64,000 nucleotides of DNA from Dickeya dianthicola NCPPB 453. GTDB taxonomy: Bacteria > Pseudomonadota > Gammaproteobacteria > Enterobacterales > Enterobacteriaceae. The stretch spans positions 238,193 to 302,192 of the forward strand of contig NZ_CM001841.1 of assembly GCF_000365305.1 (NCBI RefSeq). The letters are read 5' to 3'. Position 1 is the first letter of the stretch; every line of letters begins with the position of its first letter. Made by a program: the position numbers and the translations under genes. Shown here in pieces: positions 15,387 through 26,580 of this stretch. The notes under the pieces were generated by a model. That model saw nothing but the letters and a program-made list of their open reading frames with translations, was not told where the DNA came from and did not search any database.

Positions 15387-16730
15387 TTACTGCAGGCCGA
15401 GTTTCTTCTCCAGATAGTGGATATTGGTGCCACCATGCTGGAAGTTTTCGTCGGACATGATGCGCATCTGCAATTCCACATTGGTCTTGATGCCATCAAT
15501 GATCAGTTCCGCCAGCGCGTTTTTCATTCGGGAAATGGCGATATCGCGGCTCTCACCGTAGGTGATCAGCTTGCCGATCATGGAATCGTAATGCGGCGGT
15601 ACGGTGTAACCGGCATAAATGTGCGATTCCCAACGCACGCCAAAACCGCCCGGCGCGTGGAAACGGGTGATTTTGCCCGGACTCGGCAGGAAAGTGTTCG
15701 GGTCTTCGGCGTTGATACGGCATTCCACCGCGTGGCCGCGTACTTTGACCTCTTCCTGCTTGATGGACAGCGGCTGGCCGGCGGCGATGCGCAGCTGTTC
15801 CTTGATCAGATCCACGCCGGTGATCATTTCGGTAACCGGGTGCTCTACCTGAATACGGGTGTTCATTTCAATGAAATAGAACTCGCCATTCTCGAACAGG
15901 AACTCGAATGTACCGGCGCCGCGGTAGTTGATATCGACGCAAGCCTTGGCGCAGCGTTCGCCGATATAACGGCGAAGATCGGCGGTGATGCCCGGCGCCG
16001 GCGCTTCTTCCACGACTTTCTGGTGACGGCGCTGCATGGAACAGTCGCGCTCCGCCAGATAGATGGCGTTGCCCTGGCCGTCGGCCAGGATCTGGATTTC
16101 CACATGACGCGGATTTTCCAGATATTTTTCCATGTAGACCATGTCGTTATTGAACGCCGCTTTGGCTTCCGCGCGGGTCATAGCGATAGATTGCTCCAGC
16201 TCTTTTTCGCTACGCACCACGCGCATACCGCGACCGCCGCCGCCGCCGGAGGCTTTGATAATGACCGGATAACCGATGCGCTTGCCGATGGCACGATTCT
16301 TGTCCATGTCGTCGCCCAGCGGGCCGTCAGAACCCGGTACACAGGGAACGCCGGCTTTTTTCATGGCGCTGATGGCCGACACTTTGTCGCCCATCAGGCG
16401 GATGGTGTCGGCGCGCGGGCCGATGAAAATAAAGCCGGAGCGCTCAACCTGCTCGGCGAAATCAGCGTTTTCGGACAGGAAACCATAACCGGGGTGGATA
16501 GCCACCGCGCCGGTGATTTCCGCCGCCGAAATGATCGCCGGGATATTCAGGTAACTTTTCGTGGACGGTGCCGGGCCGATGCACACGGTTTCATCCGCCA
16601 GCAATACGTGTTTCAGGTCACGGTCCGCCGTGGAATGCACGGCGACGGTTTTGATGCCCAGTTCTTTACAGGCCCGCAAAATGCGTAGCGCAATCTCACC
16701 GCGGTTGGCGATGACAATTTTATCTAGCAT
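15387..16730 (-). CDS. accC: Acetyl-CoA carboxylase, biotin carboxylase subunit
   Basis: A 447-residue cytoplasmic ATP-grasp enzyme that carboxylates the biotin on AccB with bicarbonate and ATP, the first half-reaction of malonyl-CoA synthesis. The start [20 protein letters not shown], the glycine-rich ATP loop GGGGRGMR (about residue 165), VEEAPAPG and the catalytic [14 protein letters not shown] are all present. The length is that of E. coli AccC (449). It lies 11 bp after accB in the usual accBC operon. Confidence 0.98.
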   Translation of the reverse strand: MLDKIVIANRGEIALRILRACKELGIKTVAVHSTADRDLKHVLLADETVCIGPAPSTKSYLNIPAIISAAEITGAVAIHPGYGFLSENADFAEQVERSGFIFIGPRADTIRLMGDKVSAISAMKKAGVPCVPGSDGPLGDDMDKNRAIGKRIGYPVIIKASGGGGGRGMRVVRSEKELEQSIAMTRAEAKAAFNNDMVYMEKYLENPRHVEIQILADGQGNAIYLAERDCSMQRRHQKVVEEAPAPGITADLRRYIGERCAKACVDINYRGAGTFEFLFENGEFYFIEMNTRIQVEHPVTEMITGVDLIKEQLRIAAGQPLSIKQEEVKVRGHAVECRINAEDPNTFLPSPGKITRFHAPGGFGVRWESHIYAGYTVPPHYDSMIGKLITYGESRDIAISRMKNALAELIIDGIKTNVELQMRIMSDENFQHGGTNIHYLEKKLGLQ

Positions 16731-16741
16731 GGTAAGCCTCG

Positions 16742-17203
16742 TTATTCGATGACAACCAGTGGCTCGTCAAATTCAACCGGCTGGCCGCTTTCAACCAGAA
16801 TGGCTTTCACCACGCCCGCTTTGTCCGCTTCGATCTGGTTCATCATTTTCATTGCTTCAACGATGCACAGGGTATCGCCCACTTTTACCTGCTGGCCGAC
16901 TTCCACGAAGGCTTTGGCGTCCGGGCTCGGCGTGCGGTAGAAGGTGCCGACCATCGGCGAGCGCACGACGTGACCGCTGATGGCGGCCGGCGCGGCTTCT
17001 GCGGCGGCGACAGGTGCAGCAGCCGGAGCGACGGCCGGAGCGATCATCGGCATCGGTGCATAAGCCTGTTGCATCATCGGGTAGCTGCCCGGCGCCGGGG
17101 TACGACTGATACGTACTGACTCTTCGCCTTCGGAGATTTCCAGTTCGGCAATGCCAGATTCTTCAACCAGTTCGATCAGTTTCTTGATTTTACGAATATC
17201 CAT
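16742..17203 (-). CDS. accB: Acetyl-CoA carboxylase biotin carboxyl carrier protein
   Basis: A 153-residue carrier that shuttles carboxyl-biotin between AccC and the AccAD transferase. The N-terminal recognition region is joined by an Ala/Pro-rich linker (about residues 45-75) to the C-terminal biotinyl domain. The biotin-accepting lysine is Lys119 in EAMKMMNQ; the characteristic thumb loop is present. The start [13 protein letters not shown] is the family consensus. In E. coli AccB autoregulates accBC, and the same may hold here. Confidence 0.98.
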   Translation of the reverse strand: MDIRKIKKLIELVEESGIAELEISEGEESVRISRTPAPGSYPMMQQAYAPMPMIAPAVAPAAAPVAAAEAAPAAISGHVVRSPMVGTFYRTPSPDAKAFVEVGQQVKVGDTLCIVEAMKMMNQIEADKAGVVKAILVESGQPVEFDEPLVVIE

Positions 17204-17238
17204 GAATGTGGTTCCGTACTCTTGTTAATTGGAAACGG

Positions 17239-17691
17239 TTAATTAGACGTTGACAGGCGTTTTACCGCCGTCTGTAAACCATAATGGTATCCATCTGCCC
17301 CCAGACCGGAGATCACCCCGGCCGACACATCGGACAGGTAGGAGTGATGGCGGAAGGGTTCACGTGCGTACACGTTGGTCAGATGGATCTCGATAAACGG
17401 GATGGCGACCGCCAGCAGAGCATCCCGCAGCGCCACACTGGTGTGGGTAAATGCTGCCGGATTAATCAGAATGAAATCGATGTTTCCTCTGGCCTGATGG
17501 ATACGGTCAATTAGCTCATGTTCCGCATTAGATTGCAGATGGGAAAGCTGCACGTTCAGCGCTGCCGCATCCTGCTCCAGTCGGCTCACGATCTCCGCCA
17601 GCGTCGTATGACCGTATTTGTCCGGCTCACGAGTTCCCAGCAGATTCAGGTTTGGACCGTTAAGGAGCAAAATGTGAAACTTGTCTGCCAT
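17239..17691 (-). CDS. aroQ: Type II 3-dehydroquinate dehydratase
   Basis: A 150-residue enzyme of the shikimate pathway, forming 3-dehydroshikimate; it assembles as a dodecamer. Family motifs are [15 protein letters not shown] with the flexible loop carrying the active-site Arg and Tyr, [17 protein letters not shown] and [20 protein letters not shown]. The ATG at 17691 gives the standard length. It lies 35 bp upstream of accB, the aroQ-accB-accC order seen in many gamma-proteobacteria; E. coli uses the unrelated type I AroD instead. Confidence 0.97.
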   Translation of the reverse strand: MADKFHILLLNGPNLNLLGTREPDKYGHTTLAEIVSRLEQDAAALNVQLSHLQSNAEHELIDRIHQARGNIDFILINPAAFTHTSVALRDALLAVAIPFIEIHLTNVYAREPFRHHSYLSDVSAGVISGLGADGYHYGLQTAVKRLSTSN

Positions 17692-17929
17692 TGTGCTGCT
17701 ATCTCCCTTGATTGGCTCAGTGGCGCACAACATAACGCGAAGCTATCCGTTTGTCACCCTTTGCCGGGCGAAATATCCGCTTTCCCCCGCAAGGTTTGGA
17801 CATTATAGCCATATCGTAGCAGTTGGCAGCAAAATACTGGTCTTATCTGCGGAGTTACCTCGTCGGGCATTGACAATTTTTTACGAATTTTCGCTGAAAA
17901 TGCCGCCTGATTTGCGCCGATACTACTGA

Positions 17930-18529
17930 TTAACGACGCCACTGACGCAATTTCTTGTAGCGAAAAAGCAGCAAAATGACGGCAACTGACGCGTAAATGA
18001 TCGGTAATGGCGACAACGATTTTACCGACCAAAGATAATGAACCGGAGCGAGGATCGCGACCAGATAAATGAGATTATGCAGCTTTTGCCAGCGAGCTCC
18101 CAGTTTCCGCTGCACCGACTGGGTGGAGGTCGTCGTCAGCGCCAGCAGTATCAGCCAGCTCACCATGCCGAGCGTCAGGTAAGGCCGCAGGAAAATCTCT
18201 TTTCCCAGCAGATCGAGGTGATTGACCCCCAATTCCAGCAAGGTGTAGCTGAGCAGGTGCAAGCTGGCCCAGGCGAAACACCAAAGTCCCAGCAGGCGGC
18301 GGCAACGAATCAGCAACGGCTGTTTAGCGTAGCGCGCCAGCGGCGTCGCCATTAATGTCGCCAGCAGCAGTTTCAGCGCCATTCTGCCGGTAAAATGCTG
18401 GATATCTTTTGCCGGATCGGCGCTGAACGCCCCCTGATTGACGGCGAACACCAGCCATGCCAGCGGCAGGAACGCCGCCAGATGGAGCACCACTTTCAGG
18501 GCCGTGATGTGTCGGGCGGTTAAACGCAT
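17930..18529 (-). CDS. msrQ: MsrQ, heme membrane subunit of the MsrPQ methionine sulfoxide reductase
   Basis: A 199-residue inner-membrane b-type heme protein that passes electrons from the respiratory chain or flavin reductase to periplasmic MsrP. About six hydrophobic helices are visible. Conserved histidines lie in [24 protein letters not shown] and [21 protein letters not shown], likely heme ligands. The start MRLTARHI aligns with E. coli MsrQ; an in-frame ATG nine codons upstream (18556) is an alternative. It lies 68 bp downstream of msrP and forms an operon with it. Confidence 0.93.
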   Translation of the reverse strand: MRLTARHITALKVVLHLAAFLPLAWLVFAVNQGAFSADPAKDIQHFTGRMALKLLLATLMATPLARYAKQPLLIRCRRLLGLWCFAWASLHLLSYTLLELGVNHLDLLGKEIFLRPYLTLGMVSWLILLALTTTSTQSVQRKLGARWQKLHNLIYLVAILAPVHYLWSVKSLSPLPIIYASVAVILLLFRYKKLRQWRR

Positions 18530-18597
18530 GCGGACGTTTTCCTGTGCATTGAGCATTCCAGTGAACTCCGGGCCATATGGATTAAACCCTGTGGCGA

Positions 18598-19599
18598 TCA
18601 GAAGTTCGCTCGTAAATCCAACCCCTGATACAGCGAGGCGACCTGATCGGCATAGCCATTGAACATCAGGGTCGGCTGGCGTTGAACGTTCAGCAATCCG
18701 CCGGCGCCGATCGCCCGTTCGCTGGCCTGCGACCAGCGCGGATGGTCGACGTTCGGATTGACGTTGGCGTAAAACCCGTACTCGTTGGGCGCAGATAGAT
18801 TCCAGGTAGACGGCGGCGGCTGCCGGGTCAGGCGGATATGCACGATGGATTTAATGTTCTTAAAGCCGTATTTCCACGGCGTTACCAGCCGTATCGGCGC
18901 GCCGTTTTGCGGCGGCAGCGTTTTACCGTATACGCCGACCGCCAGCAAAGTCAGCGGGTGCATGGCTTCGTCCAGACGTAATCCTTCGACGTAGGGATAG
19001 TCCAGGCCGCCGCCCACGAAGCTGTCTTTCTGGCCGGGCATCTGTTCCGGGTCATGGAGCGTCTGGAAGGCGACATAACGGGCGTCGCTGGTCGGCTCGG
19101 CCAGTTTTATCAATTGCGACAGTTCAAACCCGACCCACGGGATCACCATCGACCAGGCTTCGACGCAGCGAAAGCGGTAGATTCGTTCTTCCAGCGCGAA
19201 ACGGCGGCGAATGTCGTCGATGTCCAGCGTTATGGGTTTGGCGACGTCGCCGTCAATCCGGACTTTCCAGCCCTCGGTCTTAAGACCGCCCGCATTGGCG
19301 GCAGCGTCGGCCTTGTCCAGACCAAATTCGTAGAAGTTGTTGTAGCCGGTTACCTTGTCTTCCGGCGTTAACGCCAGAGTCGGGCGCCACTGCGGCGGCT
19401 GGCTGAACGTCAGCGGCTTGCCGGGCGGGGCGACAGGCGCCGGTTTGCCCTGGAACCAGTTGAGCAGGTCGGCGCGCGCGCCGGACGGCAGGCTCAACGT
19501 GGCGGCGGTAAGACCCAGCGCCTTGAGGACGGTTCGACGTTGGTGGAACAACGATTCCGGCGTTACATCGGCGTCGGTCAGTTTGCGATGTCTGGACAT
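18598..19599 (-). CDS. msrP: MsrP, periplasmic protein-methionine-sulfoxide reductase catalytic subunit
   Basis: A 333-residue molybdopterin enzyme that repairs oxidised methionines in periplasmic proteins. A Tat signal is present (arginine pair at residues 21-22 in [15 protein letters not shown]), so it is exported folded. The molybdenum-ligating cysteine is predicted at Cys145 ([11 protein letters not shown]). Other sulfite-oxidase-fold segments are [11 protein letters not shown] and [14 protein letters not shown]. The ATG at 19599 (MSRHRKLT) matches E. coli MsrP; an upstream extension of 28 codons is not conserved. First gene of msrPQ. Confidence 0.95.
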   Translation of the reverse strand: MSRHRKLTDADVTPESLFHQRRTVLKALGLTAATLSLPSGARADLLNWFQGKPAPVAPPGKPLTFSQPPQWRPTLALTPEDKVTGYNNFYEFGLDKADAAANAGGLKTEGWKVRIDGDVAKPITLDIDDIRRRFALEERIYRFRCVEAWSMVIPWVGFELSQLIKLAEPTSDARYVAFQTLHDPEQMPGQKDSFVGGGLDYPYVEGLRLDEAMHPLTLLAVGVYGKTLPPQNGAPIRLVTPWKYGFKNIKSIVHIRLTRQPPPSTWNLSAPNEYGFYANVNPNVDHPRWSQASERAIGAGGLLNVQRQPTLMFNGYADQVASLYQGLDLRANF

Positions 19600-19766
19600 G
19601 ATGAACTCCCGCTTTTGATTATTGGTGTCAGGCTGGGGGATTCGGATTACATGCTCGCTTTGATAGCGATGGCGATATGGCAAGTATGCGGTGAAATAAT
19701 GTGCCGGGGAAACGTTCTTTTTTTACCGGGTGTTACCAAAAGGACCGGATGTTGCTAATAAAAATA

Positions 19767-19801
19767 AAAGAAAAGAGAGCAGGTCGCTACCGACCTGCTC
19801 T
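19767..19801 (-). terminator. Terminator after acuI
   Basis: A perfect 11-bp stem AGAGCAGGTCG (19776-19786) / CGACCTGCTCT (19791-19801) with a 4-nt loop is followed on the minus strand by TCTTTTC. It lies 10 bp past the acuI stop codon. Confidence 0.8.
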
Positions 19802-19811
19802 GACAGGGATA

Positions 19812-20798
19812 TCAATCTGCGGCGCCGACGCGCACCAGCGTACGGCCGGTAACCCGGTTTTCCAGCAGCGCAGCGGCGGCGGCGGGTACTTGCTCCAGCG
19901 TAATTTCCTGCGTGACCTGCTCGTAGAAGGCGGCTGGCAGCAGCGTGGCCAGGCGACGCCAGGCTTCCTCACGCCGCGCGCGCGGCGTCATCACCGAATC
20001 GACCCCTTGCAGGCGTACATTGCGCAGAATAAACGGCATCACCGTAGCCGGCAGCGATACGCCGCCTGCCAACCCGCACGCCGCAACGGTCGCGCCGTAA
20101 TGCATTTGGGTCAGCAGCGTCGCCAGCACCTGATCGCCCACCGTGTCGATGGCGCCAGCCCAGCATTGTTTCTCCAGCGGACGACCGGCAGTGGCGAATG
20201 CTTTGCGATCCAGCACCTGATGAGCGCCAAGTTGTTGCAGATAGGCGCTGTTGTCCGCCCGACCGCTGACAGCCGTCACCTGATAACCCAGCGCGTGCAA
20301 CAAGGCAACGGCGGTGCTGCCGACGCCGCCGCTGGCGCCGCTGACCACCACGTCTCCGCTCGCCGGGGTCACCCCGCCGTCTTCCAGCGCCATTACGCAC
20401 AGCATGGCGGTGAAGCCGGCGGTGCCGATGATCATCGCCTGACGCGGCGTTAGCCCTTGCGGCAACGGCACCAGCCAGTCAGCACGGACTCGCGCCTGTT
20501 CCGCCAGCCCGCCCCAGTGATTTTCTCCCACGCCCCATCCGGTCAACACCACGGGCTGCCCGGCCTTGACGTCGGGGTGGTTGCTGTGGCGCACGGTTCC
20601 GGCAAAATCAATGCCCGGCACCATCGGGAACTGACGAATGATTTTCCCTTTACCGGTAATAGCCAGCGCATCCTTATAGTTGATGCCGGACCAGTCGACA
20701 TCGACAATGACATCGCCATCAGGTAATTGTGACGGTTCGATGGCGCCGACGTCGGCCAGAGTCAGGCCGTCTTGTTGCCTGAGTACTAATGCGCGCAT
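19812..20798 (-). CDS. acuI: Acrylyl-CoA reductase (NADPH), YhdH family
   Basis: A 328-residue zinc-free medium-chain dehydrogenase/reductase that reduces toxic acrylyl-CoA to propionyl-CoA with NADPH. Features: N-terminal GroES-like domain with DWSGINYKDALAITGKGKI and MVPGIDFAGTV; nucleotide fold with SGASGGVGSTAVALLHALGY (about residue 155). The length and start MRALVLRQQDG match E. coli YhdH. AGGAGG lies 6 nt upstream of the ATG. It is a single gene, divergent from csrD. Confidence 0.95.
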   Translation of the reverse strand: MRALVLRQQDGLTLADVGAIEPSQLPDGDVIVDVDWSGINYKDALAITGKGKIIRQFPMVPGIDFAGTVRHSNHPDVKAGQPVVLTGWGVGENHWGGLAEQARVRADWLVPLPQGLTPRQAMIIGTAGFTAMLCVMALEDGGVTPASGDVVVSGASGGVGSTAVALLHALGYQVTAVSGRADNSAYLQQLGAHQVLDRKAFATAGRPLEKQCWAGAIDTVGDQVLATLLTQMHYGATVAACGLAGGVSLPATVMPFILRNVRLQGVDSVMTPRARREEAWRRLATLLPAAFYEQVTQEITLEQVPAAAAALLENRVTGRTLVRVGAAD

Positions 20799-20950
20799 AA
20801 AAATCCTCCTTATCGGGGACAAAATTAGAGGTAAATCATTTAAGGACTATATTTGTAACGGGTAGTATGCGAACTGATAAATCGCAAAGAACACACAAAG
20901 TCTCTCATGAAAGCACTTTTCAATTCTTTGATACGGGGTTAAGCGCAGGG

Positions 20951-22897
20951 ATGGGGTTGACTACCAGAATATCGATATTGATGACAATGCTAACGACACT
21001 AGCCGTGGTGCTAATGTTGGTCAGCAGCATTTTCAGTTTTGTGTGTTATAGCCAGCAACGGATGGAACATCAGCTCAGGGCGGTGGCGGCCAGTATCGAT
21101 CAGGCATTGCTGGTGCAGCCGCCCGGTAGTATCCAGTTCTGGTTGCCGGCGGTGATGAAAGCGGCCGGAATCGTGGAACTGGAGATCCGCGACGGTCATG
21201 AACGGCTCTATTTATTACGTTTGCCGGAAATGTTGTCTGACAGCGAGGATCGGGCGTTGCTTTATCGTCACACCCGTTTATCGCTGTTGCACCACTCTGA
21301 CGTGCGGGTAAACGTGACCTACGTCGATCCGCTGTTCGGCATACCGCGTTATCTCAAATCCACGTTGTCCATTGTGCTGGCGATACTGGCGATCGCGGTG
21401 GTTGTCTTTCATGGCGTGCGCTGGCTGCGGCGTCAGATGGCCGGACAGGAGCAACTGGAGAAGCGCGCCCGACGGATTTTAGCGGGCGAACGCGATACCG
21501 TGATGCATGGCTCGGTGCATGAGTGGCCGGCGACGGCCAGCGGCGCGCTGGACCAACTGTTGCTGGATCTGACGGAGGCGCGCGAGGCGCGCAGCCGGGT
21601 CGATACGCTTATCCGTTCGTTCGCGGCGCAGGATGCGCAAACCGGCCTGAATAACCGGCTGTTTTTTGAAAATCAGCTCGCCACCCAACTGGAAGACCCG
21701 GAAGACGTCGGCACGCATGGCGTAGTGATGATGATCCGCCTGCCGGACTTCGACACCTTGCAAGAAACGCACGGTTATGGCGGCGTGCTCGAAGAGTATC
21801 GCAATACCCTGATCAACCTGCTGTCCACGTTTGTCCTGCGTTATCCCTCCGCGTTGCTGGCGCGTTACTACCACAGCGATTTCACGGTGCTGTTGCCGCA
21901 CCGCACCCTGAAAGAAGCGGACAGCATCGCCAGCCAACTGGTGAAGGCGATCGATATTCTGCCGGTTACGCCGCTGATCGACAGGGAAGACATTTTGCAC
22001 ATTGGCATCAGCGTCTATCACGGCGGGCAGACTACCGAACAGGTGATGGAAAGCGTGGAAGATGCCACCCGCAACGCCGTATTGCAGGGCGGCAACGGCT
22101 GGTGCGTTTATGACCGGTGGGTGCCGGAAAAGGGCCGCGGCAGCGTGAAGTGGCGTACTCTGCTGGAACATACCCTATTGCGCGGCGGGCCGCGTTTGTA
22201 CCAGAAACCGGCGATTACCCGCAACGGCGAGGTGCATCATCGGGAAATGTTTAGCCGAATTTATGATGGCACCCAGGAATTGCTGGAGGCGGAGTACATG
22301 CCGTTGGTGCGTCAGCTCGGCCTGACCTCCGGTTATGACCGGCAGTTGATCAACCGGGTGATTGCGCTGACGGTCAGTTGGCAAGATTCGGTGCTGGCTT
22401 TCCCGATTACGGTGGATTCGCTGCTGCAGCGGCCGTTCCTGCGTTGGCTGCGCGAAACCTTGCTCCAGTGTCCGAAAAGGCAGCGTGAGCGACTGTTGTT
22501 TGAACTTGCGGAAGCGGATGTGTGTCAATATATCGGCCGTCTGCGACCGATACTTGCCATGATAACCGGTCTGGGCTGTCGGCTGGCGGTGACGCAGGCC
22601 GGGCTGACGCTGGTCAGCACCGGCTATATCAAGTCGCTGCAGGTGGAGGTGATCAAGCTGCACCCGGGGCTGGTGCGCAGCCTGGATAAGCGGCCGGAGA
22701 ATCAGCTGTTTGTCAGCAGCCTGACCGACGCCTGCAAGGGGACGCATGCCCAGGTGTTCGCTGCCGGCGTACGTACGCGCGAAGAGTGGCAGACGTTGCT
22801 GGATAAAGGCGTTTGCGGCGGTCAGGGCGATCTGTTCGCCGCTTCCGAACCGGTGGGCAACACGCTGAAAAAATATTCACCGCGCACGTATGTTTGA
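20951..22897 (+). CDS. csrD: RNase E specificity factor CsrD (degenerate GGDEF/EAL protein)
   Basis: A 648-residue inner-membrane regulator that promotes RNase E cleavage of the CsrB/CsrC (RsmB) small RNAs and so raises free CsrA. Two N-terminal membrane helices (about residues 10-30 and 135-160) flank a periplasmic domain and lead into a HAMP-like region. The GGDEF site is degenerate (YYHSDF at 306-311) and the EAL signature is replaced by REM (431-433), as expected for a non-enzymatic CsrD. The start at 20951 (MGLTTRIS) gives the E. coli length (646), but its ribosome-binding site is poor; an in-frame ATG at 20867 is an alternative. Confidence 0.92.
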   Translation: MGLTTRISILMTMLTTLAVVLMLVSSIFSFVCYSQQRMEHQLRAVAASIDQALLVQPPGSIQFWLPAVMKAAGIVELEIRDGHERLYLLRLPEMLSDSEDRALLYRHTRLSLLHHSDVRVNVTYVDPLFGIPRYLKSTLSIVLAILAIAVVVFHGVRWLRRQMAGQEQLEKRARRILAGERDTVMHGSVHEWPATASGALDQLLLDLTEAREARSRVDTLIRSFAAQDAQTGLNNRLFFENQLATQLEDPEDVGTHGVVMMIRLPDFDTLQETHGYGGVLEEYRNTLINLLSTFVLRYPSALLARYYHSDFTVLLPHRTLKEADSIASQLVKAIDILPVTPLIDREDILHIGISVYHGGQTTEQVMESVEDATRNAVLQGGNGWCVYDRWVPEKGRGSVKWRTLLEHTLLRGGPRLYQKPAITRNGEVHHREMFSRIYDGTQELLEAEYMPLVRQLGLTSGYDRQLINRVIALTVSWQDSVLAFPITVDSLLQRPFLRWLRETLLQCPKRQRERLLFELAEADVCQYIGRLRPILAMITGLGCRLAVTQAGLTLVSTGYIKSLQVEVIKLHPGLVRSLDKRPENQLFVSSLTDACKGTHAQVFAAGVRTREEWQTLLDKGVCGGQGDLFAASEPVGNTLKKYSPRTYV

Positions 22898-24255
<1,358 letters not shown>

Positions 24256-24271
24256 TCCGGCCAGAACAAAG

Positions 24272-24336
24272 AAGGGGGACCGATCGCATGGATGAAAGCC
24301 TGCTGTATTCATCCCGCGTGGTAGCCCCCTTTTTTA
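24272..24336 (+). terminator. Attenuator-like hairpin between mreB and mreC
   Basis: AAGGGGG (24272-24278) pairs with CCCCCTT (24325-24331) and is followed by five T. An inner stem GGATGAA / TTCATCC stabilises it. The structure ends 23 bp before the mreC start, so it probably terminates a fraction of mreB transcripts and keeps MreB in excess over MreCD. Confidence 0.7.
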
Positions 24337-24358
24337 TTGTCGAGGAATACGCAATTTT

Positions 24359-25477
24359 ATGAAGCCGATTTTTAGCCGGGGCCCTTCCCTGCAACTGCGC
24401 CTTTTTCTTACAGTCATTACCGCAATTGTCATTATTTTTGCTGACAGTCGGCTCGGTACGTTTGTCAAAATCAGAACGTACATGGATACCGCCGTCAGCC
24501 CGTTCTATTTTCTGGCTAATGGCCCGCGCGCCATGCTGGATAACCTGTCCGCCAATCTGACCTCCCGTGAACAGCTGGAGCGCGAAAACACCGCTCTGCG
24601 TCAGGAACTGCTGCTGAAAAACAGCGATCTGCTGCTGCTGGGGCAGTTTCGTCAGGAAAACGCCCGTCTGCGCGAACTACTGGGGTCGCCGTTGCGTCAG
24701 GAAGAGCAGAAGATGGTCACGCAGGTGCTGTCCTCCGGCTCCGATCCTTACAGCGATCAGGTGGTGATCGACAAAGGCAACGTCAATGGCGTGTATGAAG
24801 GGCAACCGGTCATCAGCGATAAAGGCGTGGTCGGCCAGATTGTCGCGGTGGGGCAGTTTACCAGTCGCGTGCTGTTGATTTGCGATGCGTCTCATGCGCT
24901 GCCGATTCAGGTATTGCGCAACGACATCCGCGTTATCGCCGCCGGCAACGGCTGCACCGAAGATTTACGGCTGGAGCATCTGCCCAACAATACCGATATC
25001 CGGGTCGGCGATGTGCTGGTCACCTCCGGTCTGGGCGGCCGCTTCCCGGAAGGGTATCCGGTGGCGGTGGTGTCGTCGGTAAAAGTGGATACCCAGCGCG
25101 CTTACACCGTCATCCAGGCGCGTCCTACCGCCGAACTGCAACGCCTGCGTTATCTGTTGCTGATGTGGGGCGTCGACAGCAATTCCCGCACCGCGCTGCC
25201 GCCGGACGATGTGCATCGGGTAGCGAACGAGCGCCTGATGCAGATGATGCCGCACGTGCTGCCGTCGCCGGAGGAAATGGGACCGCCTGCGCCAGCGTCG
25301 GCAAACACGCCGGCGTCTAATTTTATCGGCCCGCCCGCGCCGCCGGCCAAAACGGCGCCGGCCAAACCGGCGAATGCGACCTCGCCCCGAAATACCGCAG
25401 CACCTGCCGCCAATCCGGCGGCGCCGTCGCAGCAGAGGATAACGCCCGCGCCCGGCGCGTCGGGAGGCAGCCGATGA
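24359..25477 (+). CDS. mreC: Cell-shape-determining protein MreC
   Basis: A 372-residue inner-membrane protein whose periplasmic part links MreB to the elongation penicillin-binding proteins. A single membrane helix (about residues 12-30) is followed by a coiled coil ([22 protein letters not shown], about 69-115) and the beta-sandwich MreC domain ([38 protein letters not shown]). The last 75 residues are rich in Ala and Pro, as in E. coli. AGGAA lies upstream of the ATG. It overlaps mreD by 4 bp. Confidence 0.97.
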   Translation: MKPIFSRGPSLQLRLFLTVITAIVIIFADSRLGTFVKIRTYMDTAVSPFYFLANGPRAMLDNLSANLTSREQLERENTALRQELLLKNSDLLLLGQFRQENARLRELLGSPLRQEEQKMVTQVLSSGSDPYSDQVVIDKGNVNGVYEGQPVISDKGVVGQIVAVGQFTSRVLLICDASHALPIQVLRNDIRVIAAGNGCTEDLRLEHLPNNTDIRVGDVLVTSGLGGRFPEGYPVAVVSSVKVDTQRAYTVIQARPTAELQRLRYLLLMWGVDSNSRTALPPDDVHRVANERLMQMMPHVLPSPEEMGPPAPASANTPASNFIGPPAPPAKTAPAKPANATSPRNTAAPAANPAAPSQQRITPAPGASGGSR

Positions 25478-25962
25478 ATAGCTATCGCGGGCATGGGCAC
25501 TGGATCATCTGGCTCTCTTTTTTGGTGGCAATGGTACTGCAAATCATGCCCTGGCCGGATGACCTCTACATGTATCGCCCTTCCTGGCTGACGCTGATCC
25601 TGATTTATTGGGTGATGGCGTTGCCGCACCGGGTCAATGTCGGCACCGGGTTTGTACTGGGGATGATCACCGACTTGATTCTCGGCTCCACGCTGGGAGT
25701 ACGGGCGCTGGGGCTGAGCATCATTGCTTACCTGGTGGCGTTCAAATTCCAGTTGTTCCGCAACATGGCGCTGTGGCAGCAGGCGCTGATCGTCATGCTG
25801 TTGTCGCTGGTGCTGGATTTGCTGGTGTTCTGGGCGGAATTCCTGGTGATCAATGTCTCTTTACGACCGGAAATTTTCTGGAATAGTGTCGTCGACGGCA
25901 TACTGTGGCCGTGGCTGTTCCTGCTGATGCGCAAGATTCGCCGCCGCTTTGCCGTTCAATAA
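25474..25962 (+). CDS. mreD: Rod shape-determining protein MreD
   Basis: A 162-residue inner-membrane protein of the elongasome with about five hydrophobic helices. The conserved segment [26 protein letters not shown] and the closing basic tail ([11 protein letters not shown]) are typical. The length matches E. coli MreD (162). The ATG overlaps the stop codon of mreC (ATGA), so translation is coupled. Confidence 0.97.
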   Translation: MNSYRGHGHWIIWLSFLVAMVLQIMPWPDDLYMYRPSWLTLILIYWVMALPHRVNVGTGFVLGMITDLILGSTLGVRALGLSIIAYLVAFKFQLFRNMALWQQALIVMLLSLVLDLLVFWAEFLVINVSLRPEIFWNSVVDGILWPWLFLLMRKIRRRFAVQ

Positions 25963-25986
25963 TAAGAAAATGATAAGAGGAACGTG

Positions 25987-26580
25987 ATGACCGATCTGTA
26001 TCTGGCGTCCGCGTCGCCCCGCCGCCGTGAACTGCTGACCTTGCTGGAATTGCCGTTCGCTATTTTGAAGATCGATGTCGCCGAGCAGCGTCAGCCGGAT
26101 GAAACGCCGGAACAGTATGTCAGCCGTTTGGCGCGCGATAAAGCCGCCGCCGGCGTGGCGGCTGCGCCGGTGGATTTGCCGGTGCTGGGTGCCGATACCA
26201 TTGTGGTGCTGAATGGTCAGGTGCTGGAAAAACCCCGCGATGAAGACGATGCCGCTCGTATCCTGCGCGCATTGTCTGGTCAACGTCATCAAGTGATGAC
26301 CGCGTTGGCGCTGGCGGACCGCCGTGAGAGCGTGTCGGCGCGGGTCGTGACCGAGGTACAATTCCGCGCGCTGTCCGACGACGAAATTACACGCTATATC
26401 GCCAGCGGCGAGCCGATGGATAAAGCCGGCGCCTATGGCATTCAGGGAAAGGGCGGATGTTTCGTTAAATCGATTTTCGGGAGCTATCACGCCGTGGTAG
26501 GGTTGCCATTGGTGGAAACTCTTGAATTGTTCACACATTTTTCTGCACGGCGTAAAGAACGAGGACCCCATGACCGCTGA
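25987..26580 (+). CDS. yhdE: dTTP/UTP pyrophosphatase (Maf family, YhdE)
   Basis: A 197-residue house-cleaning nucleotide pyrophosphatase that hydrolyses dTTP, UTP and modified pyrimidine triphosphates. Maf motifs are present: [14 protein letters not shown] near the N-terminus, [24 protein letters not shown] in the middle and [19 protein letters not shown] near the end. The ATG at 25987 (AGAGGA 5 nt upstream) is preferred to the GTG one codon earlier. The gene follows mreD closely and overlaps rng by 11 bp, the conserved mreBCD-maf-rng order. Confidence 0.95.
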   Translation: MTDLYLASASPRRRELLTLLELPFAILKIDVAEQRQPDETPEQYVSRLARDKAAAGVAAAPVDLPVLGADTIVVLNGQVLEKPRDEDDAARILRALSGQRHQVMTALALADRRESVSARVVTEVQFRALSDDEITRYIASGEPMDKAGAYGIQGKGGCFVKSIFGSYHAVVGLPLVETLELFTHFSARRKERGPHDR

